Origin: Chitinophaga sancti | GTDB taxonomy: Bacteria > Bacteroidota > Bacteroidia > Chitinophagales > Chitinophagaceae | Reading direction: 5' to 3' | NCBI RefSeq assembly: GCF_034424315.1 | Contig: NZ_CP139972.1 | Location: 2,914,001 to 2,978,000 of the forward strand | Length of the DNA stretch: 64,000 nucleotides | Shown: in pieces, positions 60,363 through 64,000 of the stretch | Numbering within the stretch: position 1 is the stretch's first letter | Layout: the number at the start of each line of letters is the position of its first letter | Notes under the pieces: model-generated | The model's input: only the letters and a program-made list of their open reading frames with translations | What the model was told of the DNA's origin: nothing | Database searches by the model: none | Translations under genes and position numbers: made by a program

Positions 60363-62606
60363 TTAGTCGATGAACAACTGTGTAACTGCGGCTGCATCCT
60401 TTGCCCATACCGCGGTATAGGCTTCATCAGCCATTGATGGATGCGCTACTTCCTGCAATTCCTGTGCCGCTGCTTTCATGCGCAACATGTTCCCTACGCT
60501 CAGTTTGCTTTCCAGTTTTCGCAGCAATGCCTGCACCATATCAAAATTCATTTGTCCTACTACCTGGCCCTGGAAAGGCATTTCCAGCCAGATAATTTCC
60601 CGGCTTGCAAGTTCCAGCACACCAAACACCAATCCCTTGGTGAGACCTTTCCCAATCCGTACCTGGTGTTGCACACAGGATGGATCATAGGCAACACCTG
60701 CCGTTGTTATCGTCATCTCATTTTCTGAGTCCATCCAGCCAATGACCATATTAGGAGACATGCTTCCGTTGCTGTATGCATTGCATGTAAAGCTCACATA
60801 TCGTGCGCCGGCATCTGCCAATACTGCCAGATCGATATCGATGTACTCTGCTGTACCAACCCGGTCTGGAATATGAATGACATCACCGCTATGTTTACAT
60901 CCTACAGGATACATATTACTGAAGCTGCAATTATCTACGACCTTATCATAGGTAATGGTACAGCTCAGATCCATATCCAGGTGCTGCGCTGGCAATCCTG
61001 TTCCCCATTGCATAAACAGGCGTACCTTATCTCCTGCTACAGGGAAACGGGTTCCCTGGAGAGCCACCGGCAGATCCTGGATAGAATCACTGCGGTCGCC
61101 GATTGATAAAGGCATTTTGAATAACTGTGGATCGATGTAAATTGTTTTATTCCCATTCGCCACACCTGCAAAACGGCCTTTGATCAACTTCAGGGTTAAT
61201 TCCTCCACTCCTTCTTTCATCTGCTTTAGTTCTTCATCGCTGAATAACTGTAAGAGCTTATTAGGTGTCACTAATCTGGCCACACCACCCAATGGTTTCA
61301 CCGTGCGGGAAAGCCCTTTATTGAAATAATCCTCTGCATACATATTGAGTGTAAACACTAATCGTGCAGGTACTTTATTGATCACTTCTGCAAAAGCATC
61401 CAGTACGATTTCGTGTCCAAACCACAGCATATTTGCAAACAGGGAACGGGCAAATAAACCTGGTCTCTGTTGTAATAATTTCAGCGTTGTATGCGCTTCT
61501 TTGCGCAGGCGGAAATGTTGTACCTGCCCATTATATACCTCATATCTTTCATTGTAAAATACATCCAGCAGTTCACGCAGTTTCTCAAATCCTGTACGTC
61601 TGCTGAATTCAGATAGACGCAAGGCCCTGATAAACCTTACCCACATCCCTCTTTTAGGGTGCATTTCTTCACACAGTTTTTCTACCGGTCCTTCCATGAC
61701 GTTCAGCCATTCGGCAACCATACGTCCTGTTTTACGATCATAGTACAATGCAAGGGAAGCCCTGGAAAAAATACGTGCTACAGCTGCTGTAGACGATTGC
61801 GGTCTTACATGCTGGTGATTTTTTCCGTGACGGCTGATAATCGTCTTAGGTGCAAAGATCTGCGCAAAACCTGTATGTTTATACCATAAGTAACGTAGTA
61901 CTTCGTTGGGAGACGTTAAAAAAACCTGTGCCTTTTCCTGGTCGTTTCTTTCCACCAGGTTATCTATCACCAGCATCAAAGTTTCCTTCATAGCCGGCTT
62001 AACATCCGGTAAGGGGAAGAACGACATCAGGATCTTCAGACTATCTGCCTGTGTTGCATCCAGCGGTGTCCTGGATAACAGCAGGTTGTTATAATACTGA
62101 TGCACATCGTCCAGTGTCCAGCACCGTAAAATGGCTCTTTTGCCCGCCTGATTTTTTAAAGTAAGTTTTTCAAATTCGAAAGGAGTAGCGCAAAATGGAC
62201 AACCATTATAACGCTCCAGAGGGAAAGTACCTTCCGGAATATAATGACCACATGGTAAGGTCACTTCATCGCTATTCTTAAAATAGTTGGCGAATGAGGT
62301 CACGATGTAGTCAGCTGTTGTTACATGCACAGGTGTCTGCCAGTTCCTTATTAAAGGCGTCCAGCCCTTCTCCAGGCCCTTTGCTTCACTGATATTGTCC
62401 AGCGCCAGTTCCCTGTCGTCCACATTCATCATTCTGAGTGCATACAACAATTCTTCTGACACCAGGTATCCCAGGTTGACTAATTCTGCAACAAAAGAGA
62501 AGTTCTCTTCATCTACAGGTTGATGTGTAAAAGGACGTTTTAATTTGGGTATATATAGCGCCTGTTGGCGTAAGGCTACTTTCAACAATGCTTTAACCTG
62601 TTCCAT
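60363..62606 (-). CDS. RING/zinc-motif protein with TerD-like C-terminus (MXAN_6230/SCO0854-like)
   Basis: From the ATG at 62606 (MEQVKALLKVALRQQALYIP) the protein is 747 residues; an ATG at 62654 is a possible alternative. Near residue 119 it has LPCGHYIPEG, then YNGCPFCATPF (C-x-H ... C-x-x-C), a RING or zinc-ribbon-like site. A helical middle of about 350 residues follows. The last ~200 residues look TerD-like (KVRLFMQWGTGLPAQHLDMD, LSCTITYDKVVDNCSFSNMY, YIDIDLAVLADAGARYVSFT, MVIGWMDSENEMTITTAGVA). This matches the MXAN_6230/SCO0854-type family. TerD relatives belong to stress and conflict systems. Shared promoter elements with rtcB suggest an RNA-damage response. Confidence 0.72.
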   Translation of the reverse strand: MEQVKALLKVALRQQALYIPKLKRPFTHQPVDEENFSFVAELVNLGYLVSEELLYALRMMNVDDRELALDNISEAKGLEKGWTPLIRNWQTPVHVTTADYIVTSFANYFKNSDEVTLPCGHYIPEGTFPLERYNGCPFCATPFEFEKLTLKNQAGKRAILRCWTLDDVHQYYNNLLLSRTPLDATQADSLKILMSFFPLPDVKPAMKETLMLVIDNLVERNDQEKAQVFLTSPNEVLRYLWYKHTGFAQIFAPKTIISRHGKNHQHVRPQSSTAAVARIFSRASLALYYDRKTGRMVAEWLNVMEGPVEKLCEEMHPKRGMWVRFIRALRLSEFSRRTGFEKLRELLDVFYNERYEVYNGQVQHFRLRKEAHTTLKLLQQRPGLFARSLFANMLWFGHEIVLDAFAEVINKVPARLVFTLNMYAEDYFNKGLSRTVKPLGGVARLVTPNKLLQLFSDEELKQMKEGVEELTLKLIKGRFAGVANGNKTIYIDPQLFKMPLSIGDRSDSIQDLPVALQGTRFPVAGDKVRLFMQWGTGLPAQHLDMDLSCTITYDKVVDNCSFSNMYPVGCKHSGDVIHIPDRVGTAEYIDIDLAVLADAGARYVSFTCNAYSNGSMSPNMVIGWMDSENEMTITTAGVAYDPSCVQHQVRIGKGLTKGLVFGVLELASREIIWLEMPFQGQVVGQMNFDMVQALLRKLESKLSVGNMLRMKAAAQELQEVAHPSMADEAYTAVWAKDAAAVTQLFID

Positions 62607-62695
62607 GCTGATTGTATTAAAAAGAAAGGTCCGGAATTTTGTAACTGTTTTCAAGTGGGAAGTAAGTTACAATTGACCAGGACCAAATATCTAAC

Positions 62696-62736
62696 GATAC
62701 AAAGATGTCACTACAAGTGCGCAGTTTTTCTGCGCA
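62696..62736 (-). promoter_or_regulatory. RING/TerD-like gene promoter with TGCGCA-N7-TGCGCA operator
   Basis: On the minus strand, TGCGCA (62736-62731), 7 bases, TGCGCA (62723-62718), 14 bases, then TTTGTATC (62703-62696). The -7-like element is CATCTTTG. Spacing matches the rtcB promoter at 59797-59837 exactly. The rest of the 308-base gap (62607-62913) is AT-rich with no gene seen. Confidence 0.65.
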
Positions 62737-62913
62737 GATACAATTAATTTCACCAAAGGTAATAAATAATTTTATTTATTATATATAATATTTTGAAAAG
62801 TGACATAAATCTTCGCTATCTCCTAATCAACTTTTTTTTATTATATTGCTATATAACCGTACCAAGACACATTAGCCTGGACATTCCTCTCTCATTCATA
62901 AAACCCATCAACA

Positions 62914-63552
62914 ATGAGTAATCTATATGTACAGTATGGCTGTGGCATGTCATCGCCCCAGGGCTGGAAGAACTTTGATGCCTCCCCCACGCTCCGCTTA
63001 CAACAACTTCCCCTCATTGGCAATATGCTGAAGCAACGAATGCATATCGCCTTTCCCGACAACGTGCTACAAGGTGACATTATCAGAGGCCTGCCTGGTA
63101 TCGCTGAAAACACTGCTGATGGCGTATACTGCTCCCACGTTTTGGAACACCTGACTTACGAGGACTTTCTCATTGCAGTGCGTAATACCTACAAAATTCT
63201 TAAACCCGGTGGCATTTTCCGCTGCGTGGTTCCTGACCTGGAAAAAGCTGCGCGCGAATATGTAGAAGACCTCAGTAATCATGACCAGGAAGCCAACGCC
63301 AAGTTTCTGCAAAAAACAAGGTTGGGCAAAACACATCGCCGCAGGGGAATTAAGGGTCTGTTACAAAATACATACGGCAACAGCGACCATCTGTTTATGT
63401 GGGACACGCTTTCTCTTTCCAATGAATTGTACCGTGCAGGCTTCTCGTATGTGCGTCCTGCTACATTTAATGATAGTGAAGATGAAATGTTTAAACTTGT
63501 GGAAAGTGAAGGGCGCTTCAATAATGCTGTCGCACTCGAAGCACGTAAATAA
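62914..63552 (+). CDS. Class I SAM-dependent methyltransferase
   Basis: This 212-residue protein has a short Rossmann-like methyltransferase layout: N-terminal YVQYGCGMSSPQGWKNFDAS (GxGxx-type SAM loop start), LQGDIIRGLPGIAENTADGV, YCSHVLEHLTYEDF (post-I motif) and LKPGGIFRCVVPDLEKAARE. The family includes methyltransferases of surface-glycan and lipid loci; the partial FkbM gene to its right supports that. Substrate is not known. Confidence 0.8.
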   Translation: MSNLYVQYGCGMSSPQGWKNFDASPTLRLQQLPLIGNMLKQRMHIAFPDNVLQGDIIRGLPGIAENTADGVYCSHVLEHLTYEDFLIAVRNTYKILKPGGIFRCVVPDLEKAAREYVEDLSNHDQEANAKFLQKTRLGKTHRRRGIKGLLQNTYGNSDHLFMWDTLSLSNELYRAGFSYVRPATFNDSEDEMFKLVESEGRFNNAVALEARK

Positions 63553-63563
63553 AAATAAAAAAG

Positions 63564-63669
63564 GTTGGGCTGACTAAAAAAAGTACCCCCTCCCGGGTGG
63601 GTGATGGAGACGAAATAGCTTCCACGCAATTCTCAGCACCTTCATTTTGCTTTTTTTGTCAGCCCCAAC
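63564..63669. terminator. Long inverted repeat between convergent methyltransferase genes
   Basis: GTTGGGCTGAC (63564-63574) pairs with GTCAGCCCCAAC (63658-63669) with one bulge. The stem extends through AAAAAAAG and CTTTTTTT. The loop is about 65-75 bases. It has the same general form as the repeat at 58232-58343 and probably ends both transcripts. Confidence 0.55.
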
Positions 63670-63677
63670 TTCCATCA

Positions 63678-64000
63678 TCATTTCAGGATAGCTACAATGT
63701 TTTGAAATGCAAAAATTTCAAAGGTAGCTGCATTATAATTGCCCAGGGGCATCAATCCATCCGGCAGCATACGATAGAATAAATAGTCAGGCAGCAAATC
63801 AATAAAATCCTTGAAGAATGTGCGGGAAATCACATTCATCTCGTTGAACTCGAGTTGAATCACTTTTACCTTCCTTTGCCGGATGCTATGCATCGCACCC
63901 CTCAATACACTCAGCTCATGCCCTTCTGTATCGATTTTTAACAAGACGATTTTATCAATTTTATGCCCGGCTACGAATTCATCAATCGTAGTGATCTCAA
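63678..64000 (-). CDS. FkbM family methyltransferase, C-terminal part (cut by window edge)
   Basis: The frame is open from the right edge to the stop at 63678. Visible residues start EITTIDEFVAGHKIDKIVLL, then KIDTEGHELSVLRGAMHSIR (the FkbM hallmark KIDTEGxE) and end FQNIVAILK. FkbM enzymes methylate sugar or polyketide hydroxyls using SAM. Only about 107 C-terminal residues are seen, so the start and regulation lie outside the window. Confidence 0.85.
   Translation of the reverse strand, partial: EITTIDEFVAGHKIDKIVLLKIDTEGHELSVLRGAMHSIRQRKVKVIQLEFNEMNVISRTFFKDFIDLLPDYLFYRMLPDGLMPLGNYNAATFEIFAFQNIVAILK

Overview
The window reads as a chromosomal segment of a Bacteroidota bacterium, most likely a Chitinophaga-like member of the Chitinophagaceae. 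The main reasons are a PorP/SprF type IX secretion protein next to a large adhesin-like protein with a CHU_C (type B) sorting domain, an ECF sigma factor encoded with an outer-membrane beta-barrel partner, start sites without clear Shine-Dalgarno sequences, and many DUF families typical of this phylum. The genus is inference from protein style, not from a marker gene. No rRNA, tRNA, CRISPR array or insertion sequence was recognised.

Layout. (1) 1-4.6 kb, mostly minus strand: one end of a contractile phage-tail-like cluster (DUF2586 sheath, tube, tail-assembly chaperone with an A AAA AAG slippery site feeding a second frame, start of a tape-measure-like protein, a small membrane protein). The rest lies beyond the left edge. 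(2) 4.7-29 kb: ordinary accessory genes. These are PorP plus the CHU_C protein, a Crp-like regulator, an RND efflux operon, a DUF5777/YceI/cytochrome c/OB-fold group, the sigma/beta-barrel pair, an AraC regulator, a GH2 beta-galactosidase, a CopA-CopB-like fusion, and a two-component pair lacking its output domains. (3) 29.6-57.2 kb, plus strand: an almost gapless operon of about 20 genes for an extracellular contractile injection system (eCIS, PVC/Afp/AlgoCIS type). It has a cap protein, sheath, two tube proteins, LysM hub, spike, PAAR tip, gp25 wedge, two very large baseplate proteins, tape measure and AAA+ ATPase. (4) 57-64 kb: a DUF3829 lipoprotein, rtcB, a DUF6799 protein, a RING/TerD-like protein and two methyltransferases.

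The eCIS is the main system of interest. Several parts fall outside the conserved core: an unassigned beta-rich protein before the sheath; two tandem cysteine-rich helical proteins between sheath and tube that share a Cys/SNY motif; a 1935-residue baseplate protein with a repeated aromatic/EA motif; a DUF4157 effector with a His-rich C-terminal nuclease-like region, directly followed by a SUKH (SMI1/KNR4) immunity-like gene; an orphan ParA ATPase; and a 70-residue protein repeating the N-terminal FF...QR...C motif of the effector. No tail-fibre gene was recognised. Effector plus immunity suggests an antibacterial or self-toxic payload, unusual for a class best known for eukaryotic targets.

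A second notable result is regulatory. rtcB and the RING/TerD-like gene, about 2.9 kb apart, each carry TGCGCA-N7-TGCGCA upstream, followed at identical spacing by a TTTGTATC promoter-like element. This points to a shared RNA-repair or stress regulon.
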